Source: Monomorium pharaonis (lineage: Eukaryota > Arthropoda > Insecta > Hymenoptera > Formicidae). From it: DNA of 64,000 bases. Of the stretch, positions 14,357 through 28,300 are shown piece after piece; position 1 is the stretch's first letter; every line of letters begins with the position of its first letter. The DNA is taken from NCBI RefSeq assembly GCF_013373865.1, contig NC_050474.1, positions 4,005,561 through 4,069,560 of the forward strand. The letters are read 5' to 3'. The position numbers and the translations under genes were made by a program. The notes beneath the pieces are model-generated. The model searched no databases. It worked only from the letters and a program-made list of their open reading frames with translations, and was not told the DNA's origin.

Positions 14357-15120
14357 TTATCAAGGCACAATGTCGTCATAGTCACACGTAGCACGCGAGG
14401 AGACTACGTTCCGAATTGATATAGGTGTCCCATATAAATAAATTATACGATTTTGTAAGGAATAGAATTTAATTTTATCAGGGGTCCCCAAGAGCCGATT
14501 ATTCGGCGCCTTCTTGGCCTCCATTTCTAAATCTAGCAATACATTCAGTTATCGTCTGACGCGGATGCGCGCGCATGGACGCACATGTGTTTTATTAGCC
14601 GTAATTCACCAACGTCGCGGACGCTCGATCGAACACTCGCGCAGCTGAAGTTCAATGTGCTGAATAAGATTTCCGCCGTAATGGCGCATGCGTGAAATAA
14701 AAATTCCGGGATGACTGTTTATTCACCTTGGTTGTTTATTATGTTATTCACATTCTACACGTGGTAGTTCACACGTGTTGTATAAGGCTACGTAATCGTC
14801 GTCTCGGAAAGGGTTTCAAGAGAGACAAAAAAAGAAAAAAAAGTAGGGAAGAAAAAGAACGCTCTGTTTCCACCTTCTGAAAGAAACTTCTGGCATCCTG
14901 AATGCTATAACACGCACGCTAGTGTATAACTTGCGAATATATATAAAGAAACGTAGAATCCCAAGCAATCTCTTTCATCTGTCAAAGAAAGAATCAGAAT
15001 TATTTTCTACTGCACAATGTAACATAAATTGACGACAATAACGTGCCCCGCGCGAAACTTCTCATTCCTTTGTTTTCTTCTTTCATCGATTTGCGTTAAT
15101 ACATTTTTCTATTTGCTTAG
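12961..15120. other. Presumed 5' intron of ABCG gene B
   Basis: Mixed sequence with a long GA tract (14284-14353) and a CpG-richer patch around 14490-14720. No exon with both splice sites and coding phase is visible. It may contain enhancer or alternative promoter sequence, but nothing specific can be named. Confidence 0.45.
14284..14353. repeat. (GA)n microsatellite
   Basis: About 70 bases of uninterrupted GA dinucleotides. Apparent long reading frames through it are artefacts of the repeat. Confidence 0.95.
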
Positions 15121-15273
15121 TTTTAGTTGAAATCTTGTTTTTCTCGCCCGCATCGTTTTCCTCCCCGCTGATACCGAACGACAATTACACCGCGGAAGAA
15201 GGCAATGGCAGCGTAATGATGGCCAGGTGAAGATAAACTATTCTCGAGAACTCTTCGGTGTGAGAAAATCGTC

Positions 15274-18168
15274 ATGGACCTTACCCCAGAAAACAACGTA
15301 AATGGAACCAGTAACGGCGTCTACGAGAGTGCGAAAGATACATTCAACAATGGCAATAGCACTATGTATATGGAATATGTTTCCCAAATTGCTATGGTGG
15401 ACATCGAATTCAACGATCTGACGTATTCGACGCCTGATAAAAGTAACCCATCTTTTTTTTAATTGTATACGAGATTGATCTAAGATTTATTTAATTAATA
15501 CAAGGTTAAAGTCTCAAGTTATTTAATATTTTAAGTTTTGCAGCAGATTCTCTATGCGCAAAATATAGATAACTGCGTAGTCTTTCTTTCCTGAAAAAAT
15601 CTGAATTATAATATAATAATTATTGATTACTCTTATAACTATTGATAAAAAATAAGCTGTAGATTCTACAAATTGAATAGGTCAATTTATCGATTTGCAT
15701 TACGAAATCTAAAAAGGATAGGCGCTACGTGTATGCAAAAAATTATGTTTTATACAAAGTTATTCATTTCGTAAAACAATCTTAGATTATGATACGTACC
15801 GCAGATGCTAATTAACAAGCTTTAAGTATTTGATACATCTTATACATCATTAGAATATTAGAGCATACTAATTATACAAAACATTTGATACACGCTTTTT
15901 ATCAGTAGAAACATTAAGAAGCCAATCCATATTTTAATTAATAAATAATTACAATTCATACTATTCCGCAGCAATATTTATGGCTTATTGTTTTCTTATA
16001 TTTTTCTATGTTTTGCGTCAGTCGTGTCATTCTAATTGACAATATGTCATTATCACTTTAATCGTCTTTCGCTGAGTGTTTGCTTTTTGTTTTTGATAAT
16101 ACGAGACAGGCGATGTGTAACCAAAAGATAAGTTACATGGAAAGTGTTACATATTATCAAACTGTAATAATAAATTGTGGTCTGTCAATTAATTGACCGA
16201 TAATAAATTGCCCGAACAAAGTACAACACAATTTGTTATGTAGAAGTATTTTTGTGTATTATATTGAAGAGCACGCCTCATTTTAGCAATTTATATAAAA
16301 TATATTATTGATTTATATAAAACATATTACTTGCAATAGTTTAATTATAAATTAAACATTGGCATCAATATTATATCAAGAACCAAAGTAATTTTCTTTG
16401 GTTCTTGATATAATATTGATGTCAATGTTTAATTTATAATTAAACTATTGCAAGTAATATGTTCAATAATATGTTAAAAAGAAGAATATTGAACTCACAG
16501 GCTTTATTATCATACATCTAAATTATTTTAAAAAATATTATTTCCAAAGAAATAGTTACTTCTTTAGAAAATCTCCTTGACTCTTCGGTGTTATAGTCTT
16601 GAATTATTGTCGGATTAATGCATCTTAATAATTCCTTCCAATTATAAAAAAAAAACGGAATTATTTCTAGAATTCTTAATCATCGCTCGAAAAAGGTACC
16701 TCTAACGCAGAGAACCAACACATTTAATTGGTTTCAAAGATTGCTAGAATATAAAAAATTGTTTCAATTACGGATACTAGCGAGCAAACAAACGACAACC
16801 TTGATAAAATATAATAGACAATTATGATTTAAATTGTAAATGTATTTCAGGTCATACATCATATAGATGACATTTACTTGTATCAATATTTGCTTTTCTT
16901 TAAACAATAAACTTTGTAAACCTTACATAAAAATATGTATAAAGAGATGTTTCCTATAAAAATGTAATACTGAGCAGAATTAAATTGGCTAGTAATTAAT
17001 ATCTATTTTAAGTATGAAAAACACTACTAATACTTTAATGCTCAAAATCAATTATAATTACGATCCAATCTACCCAGTATTACATTTTTATGAGAAATAG
17101 GTGCATATATATGCACATATGAAATATAAAGATGTAGATGCACAGATACAATGCTCTTTGTTTTTTTCAAAATTCAGAAATGTTAGTATATGTTTTTATT
17201 CTAAGTGTGTTAACATAATATTGATTCAGACTTAAATTTTATAGGTGTAGCTTTACTATGGTTTAAAAGTAACATTTTTTTTTATTTTTAATCATATTTT
17301 CGATTATTTTATCAAATATATTTAAAGTATACCTAATAAAATAATATTTGATAAAGTACATCTGCTCTAAGATAAGTTATCATAAATAATTAAATTAAGT
17401 AAAATATTCATCCACCCATGTTTTATACGTGGATGCATGAATATTTTACTTAATTTAATTATTTATTATAATTTATCTTATATAATGCTGAGTTTTATGA
17501 CATTGTCACAGATTATAAGTTCGGATTCGTGTTCTGATGTAATTCACAAATTAGAGAAAAATTTAAAATATAAAGTATATTATAAAATCGAGGCACGCGC
17601 GTAGTAGTACGTGGTCCACCAACTCAATATTTCATTCTCTCAAACAAAGAATGTAAATTTTTATTTGTTTTCCATTCAAGAGTTGTTTTCTTTTTGCCAA
17701 AGATCCCATCTTTTAGAAAGAGCGTAATAAAATTCATGCCTAAATACTTTATTGCTACCTTTTTTCTACAATACTGATTAATTCTCTCATTCTATGCTAC
17801 ACTTGTGCTGCTAAAATTGCACGTGTTTACAAGAGTAGTGCAATTCATGTCAAGATCATTTTACGAGAATATTCCTTGCATACGTAACATCTTCAGGCAA
17901 CGAGGCATGTAACAGAGTACACATGAATTAATATGATACAAGCGTGTATTTCTTTTCAATGATGATAAATTGATACTATCACTCTACAGCGACAATTATT
18001 TATAATCTTAAGATGATGGCCTTTTTTTAACGTGTAATTGGATGTCAATGAGAACAATAGCTACCAATATCACAAATGACATGTGAAAAATTATTTCGTA
18101 TATGTAGAACAGAGAAATAAATCTTTTATTTTTTAATGACGAAGATATCTTGAAAAAGATACACAAGC

Positions 18169-18232
<64 letters not shown>

Positions 18233-19262
18233 GGGAATTTTATAAAAAACATAGTAAAAATTTTTATTTATTTTTTTTCGGTTTGCACTTGTTGTTTATC
18301 AAAGAAATTTTCAATATAACACTTATTTCTTGCAATACATCAAACCACGTTATAAGAATAAACAAATCAGTTATGTCATAGTAATTTACATCATAGATGA
18401 AAAAAATGACTAAAATGATCGAATGATCGTATCTGGACTGTAATTTTAAATAAAAAAAATAAAATTGTACTCGTCAATAATTAACTTTAATTACTCTTTT
18501 AATTTGTAGATTATATATATACTCGCTTGTTAGATTGTATCATTATAATTTGTTTAAATTGCGATTTGAATACTTTACTTATAATGAAATCATCACACTT
18601 TTAATTCGTATTATTATAATGTTATAAAAATACAAATATGTGTGTAAATTACATTAAGAAAAGTGAAAAATAATGTGCAATACCTATTAAAAATTTTTCA
18701 ACACAATTAGTGATACATTTAATATAGTTTTAAAACAATTAGTGATATATTTTAATCGATTGCTTCATTATGTAATATGTGCACTAATAACTTTTTTCGT
18801 AAAAATTAAAAATATATAAACATTGTTAATAAAATCATTAAAGTGATGGAAAAATAATAATTTAATTTAACTTATATTTATATGTAGAACTCAAAATAAT
18901 CGTTATAATTTGATAGTTATTCGAAATAATTATGAATTAACAAGTAATAAAATATTAAATATAAAAACCATAAATTTTTAAAAATCGGAAACCGCCTAAA
19001 AACTGTTTATTTATTGCCATGTAAATTGAAATTTTAAGTGTAATATTTCTCACGAATATATATGTACTTTTATTATTAGATAGAAATAGAAGATAAAGTT
19101 AACAGTGACATAAAAGTCAAAGTACCTTATTAAAGTTAATAGTGACATAAAAGTCAAAGTATATTATGTTAATTATTTGATACGCTTTTTAATCAACAAA
19201 ACATTAATAAAAAAAGTCTTTCCGATAATTTCATTGAGTATTCAACTGAAAAAAGAAACAGC

Positions 19263-19322
<60 letters not shown>

Positions 19323-22300
19323 AATAGCACATAATAAATTATTTAGTACAAGTTTTTCTTTACAAAGGTGGAAAGTATATACTTCAAAAACAATTGTTTT
19401 CTTTTTTGCAACTTTATACACGTATTTCCGCCGTGTTTAATGCATACAAGACTTCACTAATCAAAATTATAAATAATATCAAGTTATGAAGCTTCATAAT
19501 TACAGCGCTAATTGTTCTGAGAGCGATTAATGACGTCATAAGGGACGAATACAATATTGTACAATATTCCAGATTTTCTATACAGATTTTAACAATACGT
19601 TAATAAACTTAAATAAGAAAAAAATGTTGTACGTCATTTTAAAATGCAAACTTAGGTAAGAAATGATTTCTTACAGATTTAATATTTTTGCTATAACTTT
19701 CAAGCATTTTAAAACTTGCGTTTATATAACGTTTTTTTTCGTATTTTAGCTCATACTATTAAAATTTGTACGGAAAATCCGGGAGTATCTTGTATCACTT
19801 TCTAAGAAATATGTCACGAGCCAAATTATAACTTCTTCATGTTACGTGATAATGATTCATGAGTATTTTACGTTTATTGTGCAGTAAGTACATGGATTTG
19901 ATCGATTATTGCTTCCTTCTATCGCGTCGCAAGCATTACTGATGGCAGTAGATTGAATATATTCATGGAAAATTACGTCAAACGTATCCTGATCGTAGAA
20001 AAAAAATACAAGCGAAGAGAACGAGAAAAGTTTCGGCGAAGAATATTTCTAAAACGCAGAGTGGATGTCTGAAAGCGGCATGTACAATTTGCATGATCTC
20101 GGTGCAAATCGCTTCACTTACAGGTTGACGATGCATGCGTCGGCAGTCTCAGGTCAAGAAACCTTGTAATTCTGTAAGATAATGATTGAAGCGCGTGACT
20201 CACGTTTTCGCATGGCGTATTAAACGCATTAAAGCAGTGGAAACACGTGCGGATTGCGGTTGTTTCTTTTCTTTTCAAGAGATAGTAAGAAAATGACAGA
20301 TAGATGCTAATGTAATGTCATTTAAATGTGACAGTCCGTGATAATGAAAGAAAAATAACTATGTCTTATAAAAAACACGCGCAATTCATATTATTCAGCT
20401 GCTGAATAATGTAACTGCATTTTACTACTTGTGTAATTTCTCGTGGAGATGTAAATTTCCGCAATGAGTCAATCCATACAAAGTGCACAAAATGAAGATA
20501 ATAAGCGGTTGGCAGTATATCATTTTTTCAAGCATTTAATCAAACGAAACATAAGTGAAGCGAATTATTTGAATGTCGATAGTATAAAAGTACATGCATC
20601 TGAAGTGATTTATATAGAATATTTCTACTATCTCGTTTATTTTAATTTAATACATATTATTCATATTATTCACATCATTCATATCATTATTTTAATGTGT
20701 AGAATCATTTATAAGAATTTATAACTGCAATTCTATATCGTAAAATGTAAAATTACAATTCATAAATTACAATTTCTCATAAATCTTACAAGTAAGAAAT
20801 TTGCAAAGTAATAATTCATAAATTTAATAAGTATTTTCAATGTTGTTATTATATACAGTAAGTACAAAAAATTGTATAAATTATTTCTTGAATTATTTTA
20901 GAAAGAAAAAGTTATATAAATATCCCAAATAGTTACAAAATAGTTAAAGTTAAAAAAAATAAAAATTTCGAAAATATAGATAATGCTTATAGAGACATTT
21001 TGTTCATATTTCATGTGTATGATATTAAGAATAATTTTACGATTTGTTTTTTAATACATTTTTCATTAGTTATAATTATAACATAAGTTGTATTTTATAG
21101 AAATCAATCGCATGTATTTGTGTATGAGAAGATAGTGGGAAATAATAACCCGATGGCACTTGAAAAATATATGCTAATGATGTATTCTTGCTGCGTAATC
21201 TAGTTGCTTCGATAATACGAATAAGACCATGAACTTAAGCCTTCGGCACACGATACGATTTTTCATGCTAGCACACATACAAAGCGTCTTACGATTGGGT
21301 TACGATTGGTACACGGAAAAAATTTTCTCTTAAAATTTACCCTCAAAATCTGGTAATTGTGGAATAATGTGTAACCTCGAGGAATTTTATTATACTGTTT
21401 AGTAAAATTTACTAAAAATATAGTAAAATTTACTAAAAGTATAGTAAATTTCACTAAAAAGTATAGTAAAATTTCTCGAGGTCACACATTATCCCACAAT
21501 TATCAAATTTTGAGGATAAATTTTAAAAGAAAATTCTCCGTGTAATATAATCATTTGAGCCAATCAGGACACGTAATAAAATGTCTCGTATGCGATCTAG
21601 CATGGAAAAATCGTATCGTGTGTCGAAAGCTTTTTTCAATTAAATGACTGTTATTCAATTTGTCATACTTATGAATAATATCACGTTAGAATACGCTTGT
21701 TATATATTATAGCAAATTCAATTATTTTTCTTCACTATAAATGCGTTTTAATTCACAATTAGCATAAGTGATTTAATCAGAATTTGCTACTTTTTTGTAA
21801 CAAAATATTCCGGTAATATGCTTAACAATGAAGTAGAAGAGAATTACCTCGGTCTTTGTGACCGAGTGATATGAATGATATCACGAATGAGCTCAAGGAA
21901 ATGCGCAAAGGTCTTTTCTTATTTGCTTACGTCACATGTCTTATGTAAAGTTTTAACAATAATGCAGTTTCATCTCTAATCTTATTTAATGAATTCTATT
22001 CGTAGTTGTAGTATTAAAGCTACTGAGTTTTATTATTTTTAAGATAATTATCTTTGTTTTTTCTTCACAACAACACGTTACTTCGAGTCATCTTTCAATT
22101 AATTCCAGGCTTTAATTACAAAAAAGCCATTATCATCCAGGTGTGAAATATCACTTAATTTTTCATTGAATTTACAGAGTCGAAGATTCTGAGAGGTCTC
22201 AGCGGTCAATTCAAATCAGGCGAGCTAACAGCGATTCTGGGTCCTTCTGGTGCCGGAAAATCGACGCTACTCAATGTCCTTGCAGGATACAAGTTCAGTA

Positions 22301-25300
22301 TTGAAATCGCGCATTTTAATGATCTTCTAATCCTTTAGCAATTTAAATTATCTTAATCTTTTATTTTCCTCGCATTATTAATTCGCTGAGGTTTAATTAA
22401 ATCTCGAGAAGAAACTAAAAGATCGGTTTCTAATAGTTATAATTTAATAGTTTCAGTTTTACCATAAAAATATAATTTCGTACATGTTCCGAAATTTTAT
22501 CCCAGATTAATTTTTGTTGAGCAGTGTTAGTGGCCTCAATTTTCTGTCCGCTAACCATTACGTCTACAATGTAAAACTTTATGTCAACGATCGTTAACCT
22601 CGAATCTACGAATATCAATTAAATAATCAATGACATTAAAATTAATGATTACGTTAATGAATGCAGCGTTACGTAAAACTGCGTTCTATTGCGAAAGTAG
22701 CAAGCAATAAAGAGCTCTTCGGCAGGTCATGAAAACGTAATGATTTTTTCCTTTTTCTTTTTAACGGAAGTAAAGCACAATCGAACTTCTGTGTTACAGA
22801 TGCACGGACATGGGTGGCTCGATAAGTATCAATGGACAATTACGGGACATGAATAAGTTTAAAAATATGTCATGTTACATCATGCAAGAAAATTTCACAC
22901 AACCGAATCTCACGGTTTTAGAGACAATGTCCTTCGCTGCCGACTTGAAAATTGGCAGAAGAAAATCGAAATCCCAGAAACGCGCCATTGTAAGTAGTTT
23001 CTTTTTTATCATAATATAAATATACCGGAATAAAGAATGAAAGAAAAGTCTTAAAATCAATAGATTAAGAAAATTAATGTAATGCGTCAAATTACGTTCT
23101 ATTATAAAGCAGTGGTAGGCAATGAAAAAATTTTCGAGGTGCTAAATTGTAAATGCAATTTTCATTTTTCTATTGAAAAATAGTTTAAAATTCAAAGACA
23201 AAAAATATAACATATACTTATAGAATATTTATTTACAAAAATATAACATATATTTCTATTAATGAATTAAAATATTAACATATATTTCATCAAATAAATA
23301 ACGTCAATTTAGATAAATAACAACTTTTCTTAAATAAACTCTTTAAATTTCTTAAAAGATCTGTTGGTTAACTATTTATTAATTATTAATTGCTAAAATT
23401 AAATAATATATCAGGTATTTTTCTATCAACGAATCAAAATTTGTTACATTATAGTTTATAATTATCTTTGCTTTTTTTTCTCCAATTAAGATTTTTCTTG
23501 CGATACTTCTACATGATTATATTGATGACAATAATCTAGAGTCGATAATTTGCCTGATAAAAAACTTATTTTAAAATTAAAATACATTATATCGTTAGTT
23601 GTATATTAGATATACAATCTGTAAACAAAAATTTGAATAGAATCGCGACCTGAAAAAGGGCAGAAAATTTCCATAAATTACATTCATGAATGATTATGGT
23701 ATTCAATTAGTTATGAATGTTTTAAGTCTTTTTTTTTGTCTTTGCGAACAAATTGTATAATGTCTGACAGTTACTTCACTGTTAATTCCATTGAGTCGCC
23801 ATTGCTTCTACTCAATATTTGGTTAGTTTGACTAAATCAAGTAGTTAATTTGACTAATATTTAGTAAGTATTTACTCAATATATCGTTGATTTATTAAAT
23901 TTACCCTTCCTCTTGGATAGGAGCAGTAGCGACTTATAAAATCGTTGAAAATGACTTAAATTAAGTTAAATTATTTGATACTATGAGTTTAACAGTATTA
24001 TATTTTTAATTATGTTACATTTTTATATGAGATCAAGCCAGAATAACAAGCATTTTTTTTATTGCACAAATTAATTTCAGATAGATGAAATTCTAAGCAC
24101 ACTTAGATTAACGGGAACGCTACATACAATCACGGACCAACTGTCTGGTGGCGAAAAAAAAAGACTGATAATCGCACTCGAGCTTATAAATAATCCACCT
24201 GTTATTTTCCTTGATGAACCGACTACGTAAGTATTAATATTACCTTAATTTTTTAATTATACTTTACAATATTTTTATCTAAAGGATTTTATTGTATATA
24301 TATATATCACTTTACATACACACATTTATAAAATACAAAATGATAAAATGTCTCAAAGTCAAGGCATTTGAGGAAAAAATATTTCATACAAAAGTTATAT
24401 AGTTTTAATAAATGCACCAAACAGAGATACCAATTTGATTTTGAGTGTATAGAGGTATCTCAGAAACTATTCAGTTAAAAAGAATGTTATTGTTGTGTAA
24501 AAAGATATTAATGTCAGAACAAGAACAATAAAATAATGAATAAAAGTTTCTATAAAAATGTTGAAAATTGACTTTGAGAGCTCCTCCATAATTGCGCTCA
24601 ATATCAAATGGGTATCTTCGTTTGATATATCAATAATTCGTTGAAACCCTATGCCTTTTGTATCAATTCTTTTTCTTAGATGCTTGGAGAAAAAACTGAA
24701 ATTAAATCCCTACATGTTATCTTGTTACCATTTTGTCAAGGATTCATCATTTCTATTTATACAGAAATGTAATAAATAAAAGAAAATTTTAAGTTATTGT
24801 TTTAAATAATAATTACATACATAACAAATTATTGTGCAACTGCGATATGTGTAAAATTACAGTGCATGTCTAAAATATCATATCTCTGTGCTTTGAAAAC
24901 GCAAATCTACAAAAATTTAAAATGTAAAACAGAATCAACAATTTATTGATTATTTTCAAAATCATAATATTATTCGTTAAATTTTTATATTGCTATTCAC
25001 ATAATTATTAATCGTCAGGAATTAAATTTAATAAGCTATTTTGTTGTATTGACTCTGTTTCATTGAATTATGAATGCATTCAAAGAAGAATAAAGGTTGG
25101 TTTCAAAACTTTCATTTGTTGTTGAAAGAAAAATTGAAAAATGCAATGTGTATAAGTTCCATTTTTTTTTTGTTATTTTTATGTGTAATATCTTTTGTTG
25201 TATCTGCTTCTCAAACAATATGAGAAATAATTTGTGCATTAATAAAAGTGTTGTTAATAAAATAAAAAGTAGCTTGTATGTCAAAAACTAAAAAGCTGTA

Positions 25301-28300
25301 TTACAAATTTTGTTGTAATGAATTTTAGAAATCAAAAGTCAGCAATTCTCTTTCTCATGGTTATAACACACTAAGTGGCGAAATTGCATAAATAAACGGA
25401 TGTGCACGTAAGCGAAAAAAAATGCTTGATAATAAACGTCCGATTAAACATTTGCTCGCGGTAAATGTTTTAACGCATATCTCCCAAACTTTGTTGATCA
25501 TAGGTACTAATTATACGCTTTTAATGTCAAAGGAATCTCATGCGGAAGTGTATCTTTAAATGTCATTCTCGGGACGTGCTGTCATCGCGAAAATATCACA
25601 AAAGAATATGTTGATATCTCTTTTTTTTTCTAGTGGACTGGACCACGTTGCCTCTATGCAATGCATCAATGTTCTCAAGAGGCTGGCGCGTTTCGGGCGG
25701 ACAGTCGTGTGCTCGGTGCATACGCCCAGCGCAAACGCATTTCAGAAATTCGATCACGTCTACGTTATAACCAACGGACAATGCATTTACAGAGATTCCG
25801 CGAGTAACGTGGTGCCATTCCTACGAAATGTAGGCATAGAATGTCCAATACATTACGATCCGGCGGATTTCAGTGAGTTATACGCGTGAATCCGTATTCA
25901 GAACGCGCTCTATTAAAATGTCAGCGCGTTTTTCCATTATTCTATTTTTGTCATTAATGATGTAAAACAAAAATATATAATAGAAGTAACATTAAAAACG
26001 CGCTAATATTTTTTTTATACGTGTTTTGAATGATTTGCGGATCATAATCCTACATATGAGCGCTGTCATCTATTCGACATTGTATTTCTTGCCTCGCGAT
26101 GCAATAGACAGTAATAAATGAATCTGAATATTAACAATGTGGCTATCGGCTATTTTAAATTATTACTATGAATTTTTCTACTCGTGATATGCGTGCATAA
26201 CTTATTTGCATTATTGAGTGGTATAGGTTACTATATAAAACATTCAGATTTCTTTGCATAAATAATGTCAAGGAGATTATGAGAGAATTAAAAATAAAGA
26301 ATTTATAATTTAATTTGCAAAACTTAAACATTATTTGATTAATTAAGAATTTATACGTAGTTCAATTTTAATTTAAAAAACAGTTACATTAATGAAATTA
26401 CATCAACGGCAAATATTTATTTCAGTAATAGAGCTCTCGGCGGGTGATTATGGATTTGATGTGGTCGAACGGATGGTCACATACGTAAACACGAAGCTAC
26501 CACTTTCAATTTTTCAATCAAAGAGTCAATTTGATATCGACAAAGAGAAAGTCGCATGGATCGATCAATTCAGCACGTTAATGAAAAGAATGATAGTGCA
26601 ACTTTATCGAAATAGAGTAAGTTCAACGCGTAGTTCCCAGAGTTAAAGTTTTAAAAAAGTTTGTAAAGTGTCCGCTACAATTTTATCGGTAAAACGTTAG
26701 CAGAATATTTGTCAGTGAAACATCAGAATCCATCTCATAAGTGTTCAGCCGAGACCGAACAGAACCTGCTATTTCGTAACCATTTAAACGATTATTTTCA
26801 ATTTTTATTAGCAACCTACTGTTAAATTAAAATTGGCAAAACATGAGTTTAATGTGAATGCCAATTTGTCGTAATATTTTTTGCTTAAATCTGCTAATAA
26901 ATTACTAGTGGCTATTATTGCTATCATTGCTATCATTTTGCTTACAAAGATTAATAAATATTAAATAATTTCTATCATAAGAGATTCTCAAATAATGTAC
27001 GCGACAATACTGAAAATAAAATATATAGACATTCTCTACAAGAACTGACAAAGTTATCAGACATTTGGCTAGAAGATCTCTTTCAAAATGTACAACGTTG
27101 AGATTTCTCGGTATGTTCACAGAGTTATATATACCTGAAGATATCACTGCATTTATTTTTGGGAATTATCGTCGGCAATCTATATTTTAATATGGGCAAT
27201 GACGGCTCCAAGGCCATCTTCAATTTTGGCTTTTGCTTCGCATGTGTGATATTTTTTATGTACATGCCCCTGATGCCAGTGTTGCTACAATGTAAGAAAA
27301 AATTCTTTTTCATGCGTAAAAAATTAAGAACGGCGCAAGAAATAAAAAAAATGATAAAAAATTTTAAAAATCAACTTTTTAAGTAAATTTTTTTCTCTTG
27401 ATTCTATATTCATTATAAAAAAAGCATGCTTTTATTATACTATCAAAGTAATGACACAATTTTATGTTTTTTATTGTTAATTGCTATAATTTATTTAAAA
27501 AAATGAAATCTCTTGTTAAAGAGAGAGAGAGATTCTTTGTAGAAACGCAAAAATGATCAAAATGCCATTATTTTTAAAAACATCAGCTCAAAATTGTATT
27601 TTATTTTGTTATTTATTTTCTTGCAGTTCCTTTAGAAGTCCAATTAATGAAGCGAGAGCATTTCAACAGATGGTATCATCTTAGCGCGTATTTTTGGGCC
27701 TTTACAGTAGTCAACATACCTTTACAGGTTGGTCTTATGTAAATTGTACTCATCTTTAATATAGTATACGCATTATAGCAAAGCGATTCTCTTTTTTTGA
27801 TGGTGTTATAATCCGAATGTAGCCTTAGTTTTCAGGAGAAAAGTCATTATAGATCTTAACTTTTTTAGTTCTGTTGTAAAGTTAAAAAAGGCAAGAGAGG
27901 ATGGATTAAGCTTTTTATAGCAGAGACATTATCTCGTTATTTTATGTAACATTATTTTCCCAATCCTAGTTTGATCCCAAAAAATTTATCTCTGTAGCTA
28001 AATGTTTTCGAAATTATTCTTAATTCTTTTTCAGATAATATTCGCAGTTTTTTGGCTCTCAATGGTCTACTTTATTACGGGGCAACCCTTGGAGTTGCAT
28101 AGGAGTGCCAAGTTCTTCGGTACTTGCTTCGTGTGTGCTTTCATCGCAGAAAGTATAGGACATAACATTGCCAGCGTGTTTAATGTTATGGTAAGTTCAG
28201 AATTGTACATCGTAAAGAAAAACCTCTTCCCTAAGATTGATGAACAATTTCTGTATTGTTCATTTTTAGAATAGCTTATTTATTGGACCTGTGTTATGTT

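Noticed and set aside
14181..14394. Ser/Leu-repeat proteins
   Set aside because: Pure translation of the GA/CT microsatellite.
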